From NCBI RefSeq assembly GCF_963675585.1, contig NZ_OY776411.1, forward strand, positions 253,001 through 317,000: a stretch of DNA of 64,000 bases, read 5' to 3'. Shown here in pieces: positions 1 through 9,338 of the stretch. Numbering within the stretch: the first letter of the stretch is position 1; the number at the start of each line of letters is the position of its first letter. The position numbers and the translations under genes were made by a program. Source of the stretch: an uncultured Draconibacterium sp. Lineage in GTDB: Bacteria; Bacteroidota; Bacteroidia; Bacteroidales; Prolixibacteraceae. The notes beneath the pieces are model-generated. The model saw only the letters and a program-made list of their open reading frames with translations. It searched no databases and was not told the DNA's origin.

Positions 1-1
1 T

Positions 2-322
2 GGTGATCACCTTTGTTTGTACAAATTCTTAAAAACATTTGCCGAAAATATGGATGAAGCAACCCGGCAGAAAATTGTGGAGAAAGGCACGCTTGATTCT
101 TTGTTTGATAAAATTTTAACCTGCTCAAACCGGGTAAACGATTTCGAAGATTGTTTTATAGCCCTGGAAGGTGAAAACAAATTAGACAATTACGGGAAAA
201 ACGAAGTTGCTCAGATTTATGAAACCATTCAAGACATTTGCCGGATTGCAATTGCTTATTATCAGTTTGATCCCGCAATGCGCTCAAAATTCAGCTACTA
301 CAAAGTACTCGTGAATTTGTAA
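2..322 (+). CDS. Hypothetical protein, 5' end outside the window
   Basis: The reading frame is open from the first base of the window and closes with TAA at 320-322, so the true start lies upstream. An internal TTG at position 17 could serve as a start but has no clear ribosome binding site. About 107 residues are visible. They are mixed charged and helical, with no signal peptide or membrane segment and four cysteines that do not form a known motif. I do not recognise the family. A strong hairpin terminator follows at 381-420, which agrees with a real 3' end here. Confidence 0.6.
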   Translation, partial: GDHLCLYKFLKTFAENMDEATRQKIVEKGTLDSLFDKILTCSNRVNDFEDCFIALEGENKLDNYGKNEVAQIYETIQDICRIAIAYYQFDPAMRSKFSYYKVLVNL

Positions 323-380
323 ACCAAAACACACAAACTTATTTCGAACAGTTTTTTTTCAACTACGTAATAATTAACAA

Positions 381-420
381 AAAAACAGTCCGCCTGTCAA
401 CTGACAAATGGACTGTTTTT
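381..420. terminator. Bidirectional hairpin terminator
   Basis: The arms AAAAACAGTCC (381-391) and GGACTGTTTTT (410-420) pair perfectly, and the loop contains a second small stem, TGTCA/TGACA. There are T runs on both strands. It lies between the rightward gene ending at 322 and the leftward DUF4494 gene ending at 451, so it probably serves both. Confidence 0.85.
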
Positions 421-450
421 CTTTTTTATCTCCTTTTACAAATCGAAATC

Positions 451-1050
451 CTATTCTTCGGTTTCCGGTTCATCAGTTTCTTCTTCTGAATCCTGATACT
501 CATTTGCAGTTTCCTCCTCTTCATTTTCTTCAAATGGATTTATACCATCGGTAAAAATCGGATTTGTTTCTTCCTTTTTTAGAGGCACAAAACCTTCCGG
601 TGCCTGAACAGATTCTGAAGGTTCGTAAGGAAATACATCGACAATGGTACTAACAGCCAAAGCAGAAGTTACAAAAGGAATAACCAGGTAACTTAAACTT
701 TCATCCAAACGGGCCAAAGCTTCCTTAATGTCGTCGGCCATGATAAGATAATAAGTGCGAAGCTTCTTTTCCTTTCCGGCTTCTTCGTCAACTGTTACAA
801 GGTTAATTGTAGCTTTAAACCACCACTCCCCGTCTTCGTATGGAAATACTTCAGCAATACGCGATTTTTTAATGTCAACTACCGAGAATTCTCCGCCACG
901 CACCATTTCCTGCATTTTGCGTATGATCCGGGTTTCAGCATCGGTATAAGAAACTGCGTCTAATAAAAAATTTTCGGTTACCATTGTTTCGCTTCCGCTC
1001 TCGGAAACCTTCATATATTTTACTTTGGTTTCAAACCATGTTTGCATCAT
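451..1050 (-). CDS. DUF4494 domain-containing protein
   Basis: This 199-residue protein begins MMQTWFETKVKY and carries the pattern typical of DUF4494: an N-terminal W-F-x-x-K-V strand, a central F-x-V-x-x-I-K segment, W-W-F-K, an E-K-K region and a final V-D-V-F-P-Y. The family is widespread in Bacteroidota and has no established function. The core covers about residues 1-145. The last 55 residues are a very acidic tail rich in Glu and Asp that looks disordered. There is no signal peptide, so it is probably cytoplasmic. A TATTTTTG promoter element lies about 25 bp upstream and a terminator follows, so it is probably a single-gene unit. Confidence 0.88.
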   Translation of the reverse strand: MMQTWFETKVKYMKVSESGSETMVTENFLLDAVSYTDAETRIIRKMQEMVRGGEFSVVDIKKSRIAEVFPYEDGEWWFKATINLVTVDEEAGKEKKLRTYYLIMADDIKEALARLDESLSYLVIPFVTSALAVSTIVDVFPYEPSESVQAPEGFVPLKKEETNPIFTDGINPFEENEEEETANEYQDSEEETDEPETEE

Positions 1051-1072
1051 AACTTTTCAATTTTAGAGTCAG

Positions 1073-1080
1073 CAAAAATA
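1073..1080 (-). promoter_or_regulatory. Bacteroidota -7 promoter element for the DUF4494 gene
   Basis: Read on the minus strand this is TATTTTTG followed by C, a full match to the Bacteroidota TAnnTTTG -7 element. It sits 23 bp before the ATG. I see no convincing -33 TTTG at the usual distance. Confidence 0.5.
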
Positions 1081-1205
1081 GTTTTCCAAACCGAAATTAC
1101 TCCATAAAACCAGACATTATTTTTCATTTCAATCCTGTTTTTTCTCTCACATATAAAGTGATATGCTCAGTTCGAGTGAGGGTATTACTATTTCATAAAA
1201 AAAAA

Positions 1206-1228
1206 CCGGTTACAAAAAATGTAACCGG
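1206..1228 (-). terminator. Rho-independent terminator
   Basis: CCGGTTACA (1206-1214) and TGTAACCGG (1220-1228) form a perfect 9-bp stem with a 5-base loop. On the minus strand the stem is followed by a run of about nine T. It lies downstream of the ammonium transporter as a second terminator. The 358-bp gap 1051-1408 otherwise holds only the DUF4494 promoter and the hairpin at 1350-1371. Confidence 0.75.
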
Positions 1229-1349
1229 CCTCCGATTTTTCTAATAATCTAACTAAACTAACTACAAACTACCCTTGACCTTAATTTGAACGTAAAATAT
1301 TGTATTATCCAGTTAATCATTATTTAGTGTTTGCAACTTCCTGAGAAAA

Positions 1350-1371
1350 GGCCCCGCCCACTGACGGGGCC
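1350..1371 (-). terminator. Terminator hairpin after the ammonium transporter gene
   Basis: GGCCCCG (1350-1356) pairs with CGGGGCC (1365-1371). On the minus strand the stem is followed by TTTTC. It lies 38 bp past the stop codon of the transporter. Confidence 0.7.
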
Positions 1372-1408
1372 ATAAACAGACAGCTACAGACTTAAAAATT
1401 GAAGAAGA

Positions 1409-2641
1409 TTAGTTATAGGCTCCTTCTCCATGTTCATAGATATCGAGCCCCTCTTCTTCGACGCGTTTAGAAGCGCGTAGAACTTTTAATTTCTTTAATA
1501 TTGTGAATAGAATGAATCCACCGCCGGCAGCCCAAACAAAGAATGCAAGAACACCAATTGCCTGAATACCTAATAATTTAGCACCGAATCCATAAAATAA
1601 ACCTTCTGATGTTGAGAATAAACCAACTGCCAGTGTACCAAATGCACCACTTACACCGTGTACAGAGATAGCACCTACAGGGTCGTCAACTTTTAATATT
1701 TTATCGAAGAACTCAACTGCAAATGGTAAAATAATACCTGCAATTGTTCCGATAAGTACTGCTCCAACAGGATCAACAGCGTCACAACCGGCAGTAATAG
1801 CAACTAAACCAGCCAATGCACCGTTCAACGAAATTGATAATGCAGGACGTTTGTAGCGGAACCAAGAAACCAACATTGCAGCGATTGCACCAGCGGCAGC
1901 AGCCAGGTTAGTTGTAACTGCAATATGAGCAATAGCAACAGCATTGTCGGTACCGGCAGCAGCCAGCTGAGATCCGGGGTTAAATCCAAACCAACCGAAC
2001 CAAAGAATGAATACACCCAGTGCTCCTAATGTTAGGTTGTGTCCTGGAATCGCTTTTGGTTTTCCGTCTTTTCCATATTTTCCTAAACGAGGTCCGATAA
2101 TAGCTGCACCAGCTAAACCAACCCATGCTCCAACAGAGTGTACAATTGATGAACCGGCGAAATCGTGGAAACCAAGTTGGCTCAACCATCCACCACCCCA
2201 TGTCCAGTGACCTGAAATTGGGTAAATTACAACTGTAATAACAATACTGAAGATTAAGTATGCTTTAAATTCGGTACGCTCGGCCATTGCTCCAGAAACG
2301 ATAGTTGCAGCAGTTGCAGCAAAAACAGTTTGAAAGAACAGGTCAGCATAATCAGCATAATTGTCGCCAAAACCATCGCTCATAAAGAACAAGTCTGGGT
2401 TACCAATTAATCCGCCGATTGAATCGCCGTACATTAAACCAAAACCAATAATCCAATATAATAAGGACCCAATTGCGAAGTCCATCAAGTTTTTCATTAA
2501 GATGTTTGCAGTATTCTTTTGGCGGGTAAAACCAGCCTCTACCATCGCAAACCCAGGTTGCATAAACATTACCATAAAACCGGCAATCAGCAGCCACATA
2601 TTATCTATACCTATCTGTAGGCCTTGTAAAGTTTCTTCCAT
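1409..2641 (-). CDS. amtB: Ammonium transporter, Amt family
   Basis: This 410-residue polytopic inner-membrane protein moves ammonium into the cell. The sequence shows the N-terminal M-W-L-L-I-A-G-F-M-V segment, the F-x-Q-x-x-F-A-A-T-A region, and the two pore histidines, one in the HSVGAWVG segment and one in SVHGVSGAFG. About eleven hydrophobic segments follow the family plan, with a short charged C-terminal tail that in this family contacts PII. There is no N-terminal cleavable signal. The gene is last in a leftward operon, 23 bp after the PII gene, and two terminators follow. The linkage with PII is the classic arrangement for nitrogen-controlled uptake. Confidence 0.95.
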   Translation of the reverse strand: MEETLQGLQIGIDNMWLLIAGFMVMFMQPGFAMVEAGFTRQKNTANILMKNLMDFAIGSLLYWIIGFGLMYGDSIGGLIGNPDLFFMSDGFGDNYADYADLFFQTVFAATAATIVSGAMAERTEFKAYLIFSIVITVVIYPISGHWTWGGGWLSQLGFHDFAGSSIVHSVGAWVGLAGAAIIGPRLGKYGKDGKPKAIPGHNLTLGALGVFILWFGWFGFNPGSQLAAAGTDNAVAIAHIAVTTNLAAAAGAIAAMLVSWFRYKRPALSISLNGALAGLVAITAGCDAVDPVGAVLIGTIAGIILPFAVEFFDKILKVDDPVGAISVHGVSGAFGTLAVGLFSTSEGLFYGFGAKLLGIQAIGVLAFFVWAAGGGFILFTILKKLKVLRASKRVEEEGLDIYEHGEGAYN

Positions 2642-2664
2642 GATTATTCTAAATTTTACCGTTA

Positions 2665-3021
2665 TTATTCTTCTTTACCTTTTATAAATAGTGACTCGTC
2701 GCCTTGTTCGCCAGTTCTAATTCTGTATGAATCTTCAATTGGGATAATGAAAATTTTACCATCACCAATTTCACCACTACGTGCCGAGCTAAGAATAGCC
2801 TGAACTGTTTTATCCACATTCTTGTCACGAACAATAATCGATAATTTTGTTCTCTCAATAGTACTTGTATCGTAAATAATACCGCGGTAAACCCTACCCT
2901 CGCGGGCCTGACCAACTCCCCTTACATCCCAGAAAGAGAAGAATTCGATACCTGCTTCATAAAGAGCGTCTTTAACGTCTTCAAATTTTGATTTGCGTAT
3001 AATCGCTTCAATTTTTTTCAT
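2665..3021 (-). CDS. glnK: P-II family nitrogen regulatory protein
   Basis: This 118-residue PII signal protein senses nitrogen, energy and carbon status and gates the partner ammonium channel. The start MKKIEAIIR is typical. The T-loop region contains VYRGIIYD (residues 44-51), in which Tyr50 matches the tyrosine uridylylated in proteobacterial PII, although uridylylation is not established here. The B-loop (GEIGDGKIFIIP) and C-terminal R-T-G-E segment are present. It lies between an outer-membrane protein gene and amtB on the minus strand with gaps of 21 and 23 bp. I use glnK rather than glnB because of the amt linkage. Confidence 0.93.
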   Translation of the reverse strand: MKKIEAIIRKSKFEDVKDALYEAGIEFFSFWDVRGVGQAREGRVYRGIIYDTSTIERTKLSIIVRDKNVDKTVQAILSSARSGEIGDGKIFIIPIEDSYRIRTGEQGDESLFIKGKEE

Positions 3022-3042
3022 TCTGATTCTATTTTTTATGGA

Positions 3043-3708
3043 TTATAGAGAAATACCTACCGCAATATGGAAACCACCTGTTGACGGATTCAACATAACA
3101 GCTCCTGAAACTGGTAGAGAAAAGCTTTCAGTGATTTTTACTTCTTTTGAAGTTCCAACCATGATATTACAGATGTTAAAATCACCATCATCAGTGTATT
3201 GACCATCACCACCACCTAATGTAATATCAACCGGACCTGCAGTTACAGCAGCCTCAAGATATAAATCGCTGGTAGAATTGATTTCATCATCTCCTAGTCC
3301 TTCCATGTATGCGGCAGTAAAAGTAAAAGCACCAACTCCTAAGCTAACCATTGGCTCGAAGTAATGTGATTCGCTTTCTGTCCAAGATGATCCCGGGAAA
3401 TAATAATCTGTTACAGTGAAACTAAGAGAAGCATTTTCTCCTAAATCAAAACCGTAACCTACATAAAGGTCAGCCTCAGCAGCTTCTTCGCTACCTGTAC
3501 TGTAAGATCCCCATGCTCCAAGAGCAAAACCTCCGGCACTGAATTCGATACCTGGCTGGAAGGCAGCACCTGTTCCAAATTTGGCACCACGCCACAAATA
3601 ACTACTATAAATGTCTAGTCCTGTACTTACTTCTTGTGCTTTTGCCTGTGGCACTGTTAAGGCAAATAAGAGTAACATGCTTGCTGCAATCAGTAGTGTC
3701 TTTTTCAT
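3043..3708 (-). CDS. Probable outer-membrane beta-barrel protein (TorF-like putative porin)
   Basis: The 221-residue protein has a clear signal peptide ending near A-K-A-Q (about residue 25). The mature part alternates hydrophobic and polar residues with many Gly and aromatics, starting with the L-D-I-Y-S-S-Y-L-W-R-G segment common in TorF-type putative porins. A barrel in the outer membrane is inferred. It is the first gene of the leftward set with glnK and amtB (21-bp gap), so it may assist nitrogen-source entry when nitrogen is limiting. The substrate is not known. Confidence 0.72.
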   Translation of the reverse strand: MKKTLLIAASMLLLFALTVPQAKAQEVSTGLDIYSSYLWRGAKFGTGAAFQPGIEFSAGGFALGAWGSYSTGSEEAAEADLYVGYGFDLGENASLSFTVTDYYFPGSSWTESESHYFEPMVSLGVGAFTFTAAYMEGLGDDEINSTSDLYLEAAVTAGPVDITLGGGDGQYTDDGDFNICNIMVGTSKEVKITESFSLPVSGAVMLNPSTGGFHIAVGISL

Positions 3709-4251
3709 AATTGTAATTTTTAAAAGTTAAACTGTATGTTTTAATTAAATCTAATCCTTATCCTTGTTTCCAACAGGGTGTAAAATTTATTTTTACTGTT
3801 TTTTGTTTTACTACCCCTTTATTTTTGGATTACGATTCAAAGAAATACATTTTTTTGCAACCACCCCCCTGTTTGACCAAGCAATATTATATCCAGTTAA
3901 CAAATTATTAATGTATGGACACTTTTTTGTACATATAGTCACCTTTTGCATGCTTTATTTGTCTTTTTTTCACCATAAAGCACCATTTAACCCTATTTTA
4001 TCACAAAATAGCATCAATAAAAACAAGAATATTATTACAGAATAAAATGAAAAATGAATATTTTCAGAAGAAACCCCCACAAAAACGATAATAAAACCTA
4101 AAAACTGAGGATTAATAAAAAGGAGGGTCAATTAAAGAATGATATTAAAAGAAAAAACACCAAAGAAGATCAGTGGTGCTTCAATATTTCGTTAACACGG
4201 CAATTTATTCTACTATATATTATATAATCGAATAAAAACGGTGGATACTAA
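3709..4251. other. 543-bp AT-rich intergenic region
   Basis: This spacer follows the glycosyltransferase cluster and precedes the porin-glnK-amtB operon, both read leftward. It holds a terminator-like hairpin near 4158-4178 and must contain the nitrogen operon promoter. I see no clean TAnnTTTG element on the minus strand. The open frame at 3764-4045 on the plus strand is a low-complexity shadow, very rich in Phe and Tyr. Confidence 0.6.
4150..4180 (-). terminator. Probable terminator of the glycosyltransferase cluster
   Basis: CACCA (4158-4162) and TGGTG (4174-4178) form a short stem. On the minus strand it is followed by TTTTTTC. It lies about 75 bp past the stop of the last glycosyltransferase gene. 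Confidence 0.5.
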
Positions 4252-5895
4252 TTACAATGGAGAAATAATGTGAACAAGGTGCATATTTTTCAAACTAGCT
4301 TCACGTGTTGCCGGATTAATAAACTTCGCCGTAAATCCTGAAAGACTTCTGTGTTTAAACGACTGCACAAGTTCAACTTCTGCACCACTTTTTAATATCT
4401 CATCCAATCCTTCATCGTTTGTATAAATCCATCCTCCCTTTTGTTTTGTCAGGCAATCGCGCAAATCTTCCGAATCGTACAAATAATAACCAGGCGTTTT
4501 TGCATAAAAAAACAATTCGCGATGCTGCGACAGATATGTATTCAACATTTCACCCTCTTCGGCCATCTCATCAAAAACTTCACATGCAGTAATCACAGAC
4601 TGATAATTAAATAAAGCCGGGAAGACATGTGCATTAATTGCGAAACCAATTGCTAGTATCGAAATTACCGACCGCCGCAAAACAAGCGACAATTTATCGC
4701 CATCTGTGCGTATAAAAAATAAAATCAACAACATTACAATTCCTGCCCAAAACCAAAGTTCCGTTGCAGGAAAACAATAAATACACAGAAACAACATTAA
4801 AATCCAAAGAAAACCGATGGTAACATACTGCAGAACAGTTACCGTAGTTTTAAGCTTTACATAGCTCTGATTCTCGAAAAATTGCACCACCCACTTTGCC
4901 GAAAGCACGGCCATAAATGGCGACAATACCATTAAATAATGCGGGGCTTGCGCATGAGCCACCGATATTACACTCCAATAAAACACAATTCCACCTAAAC
5001 TATAAAGTTCGGCATTGGCTTTTTTATACAACGATTTAAACTCCGAAAAAACAGCAAGAAAAAACAACAATCCCCAGGGAAGAAAAATATATAATGTAGT
5101 ATGAAAGTAAAACAGATAATCAACACTACTGCCTTTAATACGCCCCGAAATCCGGCCGGCATTATTCTCCCAAAAGAAAAAATTCAGCCCTTCCCATCCA
5201 AACTGATTAAACAAACCAACCAAGCCTGCTGCAAGAACTACCAAACCCACAATTGCACCAAGTACAATTTTATAGCTAACTATTTTTTTGATTTGTTTTG
5301 TAAATACCAAATGCGCCAGTGTGGCGGTTACCGGTACATAAATTCCAATTGGCCCTTTGGAAATGAGTGCCAAACCAATTCCCAAACCTGCCAAAAGCAT
5401 GTGCTTTAATTTGTAAAACTTAAAATAGACTGCAATTTGCCATACGGCAAAAATTACATTGGCAGTCAGTAGCACATCCGTATGAATATCGTTATGAAAC
5501 AAAAAATAGAACTCAGAAGTCGCCAACATTAATGCAGCAATTTTTGCCACACGATTTGAATAAAAAAGTTTTGCAAACCTGTACGTTGAATAAATGGCAA
5601 TTGCAGAATAAATTAAAACCGGAAGTTTAAAAGCAAATTCAGAAGGCCCCAACAAAAAATAAAATGGCGCAGTTATCCAAAAAAGCAAGGGAGGTTTTTG
5701 CAGATATGGCTCAAAATGAACCGACAAATTAATCCAGTCGCCGGTTTCGTAAATTACACGACTAATGGCCGCATATTTTCCGGCATCGCTGGTAACCGGC
5801 ACAAAAAGCCCCAACACATACGTGAGCAATAAAAACGCGCCGATAAAAACCGACACAATCGTTTCCAGGTTAACTTTATTTCTTTCCATTTTCAA
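4252..5895 (-). CDS. Membrane glycosyltransferase of the ArnT/PMT fold (GT39/GT83-like), copy 3
   Basis: This 547-residue protein has many membrane segments and the GT-C layout: after the first helix a periplasmic loop with TSDAGKYA, where the Asp is the likely catalytic or metal residue, then a conserved K-P-P-L-L-F-W segment, as in ArnT and the PMT family. These enzymes move a sugar from a polyprenyl-phosphate donor to lipid A or another envelope acceptor. The acceptor here is unknown. It is third in a leftward cluster of three related genes (14-bp gap). It resembles the first copy (7553-9172) much more than the middle one, including a shared F-I-N-P-A-T-R near the C-terminus. Confidence 0.85.
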   Translation of the reverse strand: MKMERNKVNLETIVSVFIGAFLLLTYVLGLFVPVTSDAGKYAAISRVIYETGDWINLSVHFEPYLQKPPLLFWITAPFYFLLGPSEFAFKLPVLIYSAIAIYSTYRFAKLFYSNRVAKIAALMLATSEFYFLFHNDIHTDVLLTANVIFAVWQIAVYFKFYKLKHMLLAGLGIGLALISKGPIGIYVPVTATLAHLVFTKQIKKIVSYKIVLGAIVGLVVLAAGLVGLFNQFGWEGLNFFFWENNAGRISGRIKGSSVDYLFYFHTTLYIFLPWGLLFFLAVFSEFKSLYKKANAELYSLGGIVFYWSVISVAHAQAPHYLMVLSPFMAVLSAKWVVQFFENQSYVKLKTTVTVLQYVTIGFLWILMLFLCIYCFPATELWFWAGIVMLLILFFIRTDGDKLSLVLRRSVISILAIGFAINAHVFPALFNYQSVITACEVFDEMAEEGEMLNTYLSQHRELFFYAKTPGYYLYDSEDLRDCLTKQKGGWIYTNDEGLDEILKSGAEVELVQSFKHRSLSGFTAKFINPATREASLKNMHLVHIISPL

Positions 5896-5909
5896 AAAAT
5901 CTGTTAAAT

Positions 5910-7550
5910 CTATTTGGGCTTTGCTATATAATATTTACTGCCTTTTTGTTTTACTCCACGAATCACCTCCTGCAAAAAAGCGGGAGATTTATCCACCGAA
6001 ATCCGTTTCCACTCTTGCGATCCTTCTATTACATCGTAATTTGAAAGATCGAGCAAAGGCATTTCCTTTTGGTTAAACACTAAATAATGATTTTTGCTCT
6101 GTGGCAAAGCATAAACAGTATCCATACCAACAATATTGTATTCATTATTCGAATAAATACGCATACTTGCAGCAGTTCTTATATTTCCGTAAACAAATAC
6201 TTCGTCGTTTTTGGTTAGCCCTGCATTTTCGAGACTTGCAACCAACTGGCTTCCCGAATTAGGCGTCAACAGAGGGAATAACAAAACGAACAAATTAAAA
6301 TACAACAAAGCCACAGCATTTGCGATGTACATTTCAGCCGAAATATTTCGATATTTATTTAAATAATAGAAGCCAACAAAAAGTATTGTAATTCCAATTC
6401 CGGCTATCAAAACCATGTTGCTTAAAATGAATATTGAAAAAACGATACCAATCAGGATAACAACTACATTCAATCCAAGCAAAACGTTCAGTATTGTTTT
6501 TTTGAACGAAACCTGTGTTTCAACAAACACCCATGCCAACACAAGCGATACAAGCGGAACCACCGGCAACAAATACCTGTCGTAAAATTTAAATACAGCT
6601 CCCGACATAATAATTATAAGAACAACCCACACCAATACAAATCCAAAAACAGCCTTGTTCGAATGATTTTGTTTTTGTACGAAATCCTTAAGTTGCCGGG
6701 GCCTTGAAAAAAACAATAGTACCCAGGGCAGAAAGAATGCCAGTAGATTTACTACTCCTAAAAATGTATTTTTAAGCACCTGCACCGACTTCGACGAAAC
6801 CCGGTCGCCAACCTGATCGGCAAAAAACAGCGACCAGTATTCCGAGCCATGCAATACATACATAGCCACAAACCAGCTCAGAGCAACAATAACAGCCACT
6901 CCCATCGATAAGGGATTAATTATTTTACGGAGTTTTATTCTCCTCCACGGATTTACCAGGAGAAAAAGCATGCTGACTCCGGCAAAAGCAGCCGCCGGAA
7001 ATCCTTTGGTTTCAAAGGCCAGCGCAGCGCCCAAATAAGCCATCCAATAATATTTTTTGTGCACTTTTTCGCGAAGCATTATTTCTAAAAAGCCCCATGC
7101 ACTAACCGTTAGAAACAAAACCAGTAGGATGTCGGGTATCGACCGGCTGGCACTCATCAACACCAATGGATTGGCAGCTGTTATAAACGCAGCCGTGAGT
7201 GCAAGTTTTTTATTTCGAGAAACCGACAGCGCCATAAAATAAGTAATCATGACCAACGCGGCACCCGCTAACCAAAAAAACAGCCGTGAAGAAATGCGAC
7301 TCACACCAAATAGTTTATAACTCGCCATTAGCACCCAATAAGTAACAATTGGCTTTTTAAACCGGGGCGCACCATCCGCCTGGTACGGAGTCAAACAATC
7401 GTCCTTCTCCATCATTTGCAAAACCGAATCGGTATAATATTTCTCGTCCGGAAAGAAAAACAAGTATTCCAAGGCACTCGGACTGGAATACACCAGGAAC
7501 AACAAAGTAACCAACAGATAAAGTAAATTCTTAATCTTTGATTTTTCCAT
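5910..7550 (-). CDS. Membrane glycosyltransferase of the ArnT/PMT fold, copy 2
   Basis: This 546-residue multi-pass protein carries the GT-C signature F-P-D-E-K-Y-Y in the first periplasmic loop (Asp-Glu pair), followed by P-R-F-K-K-P-I-V-T-Y-W. It has about ten or more hydrophobic helices and a soluble C-terminal domain. It should act at the periplasmic face of the inner membrane with a polyprenyl-linked sugar donor, probably in lipid A or envelope glycan modification. It is the most divergent of the three clustered copies. It begins 2 bp after the preceding gene, so translation is probably coupled. Confidence 0.85.
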   Translation of the reverse strand: MEKSKIKNLLYLLVTLLFLVYSSPSALEYLFFFPDEKYYTDSVLQMMEKDDCLTPYQADGAPRFKKPIVTYWVLMASYKLFGVSRISSRLFFWLAGAALVMITYFMALSVSRNKKLALTAAFITAANPLVLMSASRSIPDILLVLFLTVSAWGFLEIMLREKVHKKYYWMAYLGAALAFETKGFPAAAFAGVSMLFLLVNPWRRIKLRKIINPLSMGVAVIVALSWFVAMYVLHGSEYWSLFFADQVGDRVSSKSVQVLKNTFLGVVNLLAFFLPWVLLFFSRPRQLKDFVQKQNHSNKAVFGFVLVWVVLIIIMSGAVFKFYDRYLLPVVPLVSLVLAWVFVETQVSFKKTILNVLLGLNVVVILIGIVFSIFILSNMVLIAGIGITILFVGFYYLNKYRNISAEMYIANAVALLYFNLFVLLFPLLTPNSGSQLVASLENAGLTKNDEVFVYGNIRTAASMRIYSNNEYNIVGMDTVYALPQSKNHYLVFNQKEMPLLDLSNYDVIEGSQEWKRISVDKSPAFLQEVIRGVKQKGSKYYIAKPK

Positions 7551-7552
7551 AA

Positions 7553-9172
7553 CTAATACTTTACAAGATACATGGGTTGCAAAACTTTATCGCGGGTAGC
7601 CGGATTAATAAAACGCCCCCCACGGTTCAAATACAAATGTTTGTATTCAATTACTGTATCAGGCTCGAAGTCAAAATTTTGCAAATCGCCCAAACCTTCC
7701 GGGTTTGTAAATACCCAATTTCCCTCAACACCGGCAATACATTCCATTTCATGCTCAAAATTCACCTGCGTTGCCTGCGGTTCGCTGTAAAAAAACAATT
7801 CATATTGAGGGTATTTGTAATTATACAGAACATCACCTTCCCGGGCATTCTCGTTAAAGTAACGGGCGGCTTCCGGCGGTGCCTGCAAACTAAACATATA
7901 TGAAAAAACATGCGCATTCAGCACAACACTCAGTATCGAAAAAGTGATAACCGATGGTAAAATAAGCCGAGCCAGATCATCTTTAATCTTCAGATACACA
8001 AATACAGTTAGCACCAAGCCAGCCACAAGAAGTACCAACAATGGCGACGGTGTTCCCGGGAAAAGATAAAATACAATTAAGCCAATAAATAACCACAAAA
8101 CAGCTACAACAAACACCTGGCTGCGATCCATAACTTTCAGCAAAGCACCTTTTCGCTCAAGTGCAATATCCACCCACTTGGCAATTAACACTCCCATTAG
8201 CGGCACAATTCCAAACACATAATTTGGCAACTGACTACTCGAAGCATTAATAATTATAAAAAATATCCATATTCCGGCAAATGTAAAATATTCGTGCGCC
8301 CGAAAACGGGTGAGTATCTGATTTCGCAAATCGCTAAATGCAGAAATAAAAAACAACAAACACCAGGGTAACAACAAATACAACAAACTATGTACATAGA
8401 AAATCGGATCGTTTGTTGCCTTAACATAGGTCCCTGTCATTCGTCCGACATTGTTATCCCAAAAGAAAAACCGAATTCCTTCCCAGCCAAACTGATTCCA
8501 CAAGCCAATTAATGCCGGGCTTACAACTAAAAAAGCAAGCACACTGCCTAAATACCAACGGAAGTCGAGCAACGAACGAAAATCACGTTTCAACAGAATG
8601 TGCCCCAACACCGCAAAACCAACAATTACACCACCGAGCGGCCCTTTACACAACATGGACAAACCAATACCAACAAAACCCAAGATCCAGTTTCTGTTCC
8701 TCCTGGTTTTAATAAATTCAAAAAGTTGCCACAATGCAAGTATTATAAAAGCCTGAAATGGAGTGTCGGTATGAATATCCATGCTATACATGGAATAGAT
8801 TAATGAAAAAAACAGCACCACTGCAGTCAACATTCCAACCCGTTTATTGTATAAACTTTCACCAAGTCGGTACGACCAGTAAAAACCGGCAAAAACCAAC
8901 AATAAAACCGGCAGTTTGAACCAAAAATTCGAAATTCCGCCTATGGAAAAACCAAGAGCTCCCAGCCAAAAAAGAAGCGGAGGCTTTTGGTCGTATGGTT
9001 GACCATGTACTGTAAGGTTAATGTAATTCCCGTTTTGATAGATCTCTTTGGCAACCGTTGCATATTTTCCCGCATCCCGGGTAACATCAATTGTAAGACC
9101 TGAAAAATATCCAACAAGAGCAATTACTACCGATGTAAAAAAAATGATTTTAATTGTTTTGTTTTCAAACAT
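7553..9172 (-). CDS. Membrane glycosyltransferase of the ArnT/PMT fold, copy 1
   Basis: This 539-residue protein is first of three adjacent GT-C genes. The loop after helix 1 reads TRDAGKYA and is followed by Y-D-Q-K-P-P-L-L-F-W, matching copy 3 at the same places. The C-terminus contains G-R-F-I-N-P-A-T-R, again as in copy 3, so copies 1 and 3 are closer paralogues separated by the diverged middle gene. The role is probably sugar transfer to an envelope lipid or glycan. The gene diverges from argH across 260 bp. Confidence 0.85.
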   Translation of the reverse strand: MFENKTIKIIFFTSVVIALVGYFSGLTIDVTRDAGKYATVAKEIYQNGNYINLTVHGQPYDQKPPLLFWLGALGFSIGGISNFWFKLPVLLLVFAGFYWSYRLGESLYNKRVGMLTAVVLFFSLIYSMYSMDIHTDTPFQAFIILALWQLFEFIKTRRNRNWILGFVGIGLSMLCKGPLGGVIVGFAVLGHILLKRDFRSLLDFRWYLGSVLAFLVVSPALIGLWNQFGWEGIRFFFWDNNVGRMTGTYVKATNDPIFYVHSLLYLLLPWCLLFFISAFSDLRNQILTRFRAHEYFTFAGIWIFFIIINASSSQLPNYVFGIVPLMGVLIAKWVDIALERKGALLKVMDRSQVFVVAVLWLFIGLIVFYLFPGTPSPLLVLLVAGLVLTVFVYLKIKDDLARLILPSVITFSILSVVLNAHVFSYMFSLQAPPEAARYFNENAREGDVLYNYKYPQYELFFYSEPQATQVNFEHEMECIAGVEGNWVFTNPEGLGDLQNFDFEPDTVIEYKHLYLNRGGRFINPATRDKVLQPMYLVKY

Positions 9173-9338
9173 TTTGGAGTGCTTACCTTTAATTTAAAAT
9201 GGTGGGTAAAATTCGTAAAATTTTCAGAGATAATAAAACAAGCATTCATTATGGCTTGTGGTAATTGTGAAGTTTTAACATTTTGTTGCTATCCTCATTT
9301 CAAACAAAACGAATACTGCAGCATTAAAATTGAAATCA

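Noticed and set aside
3855-3872. Possible sigma-54 promoter before the nitrogen operon
   Set aside because: A GG and a GC are present on the minus strand but with 9 bases between them instead of 10, and TGGCAC is absent.
3764-4045. 93-residue open frame on the plus strand
   Set aside because: It is very rich in Phe and Tyr, lies in AT-rich intergenic DNA, and has no ribosome binding site or recognisable domain.
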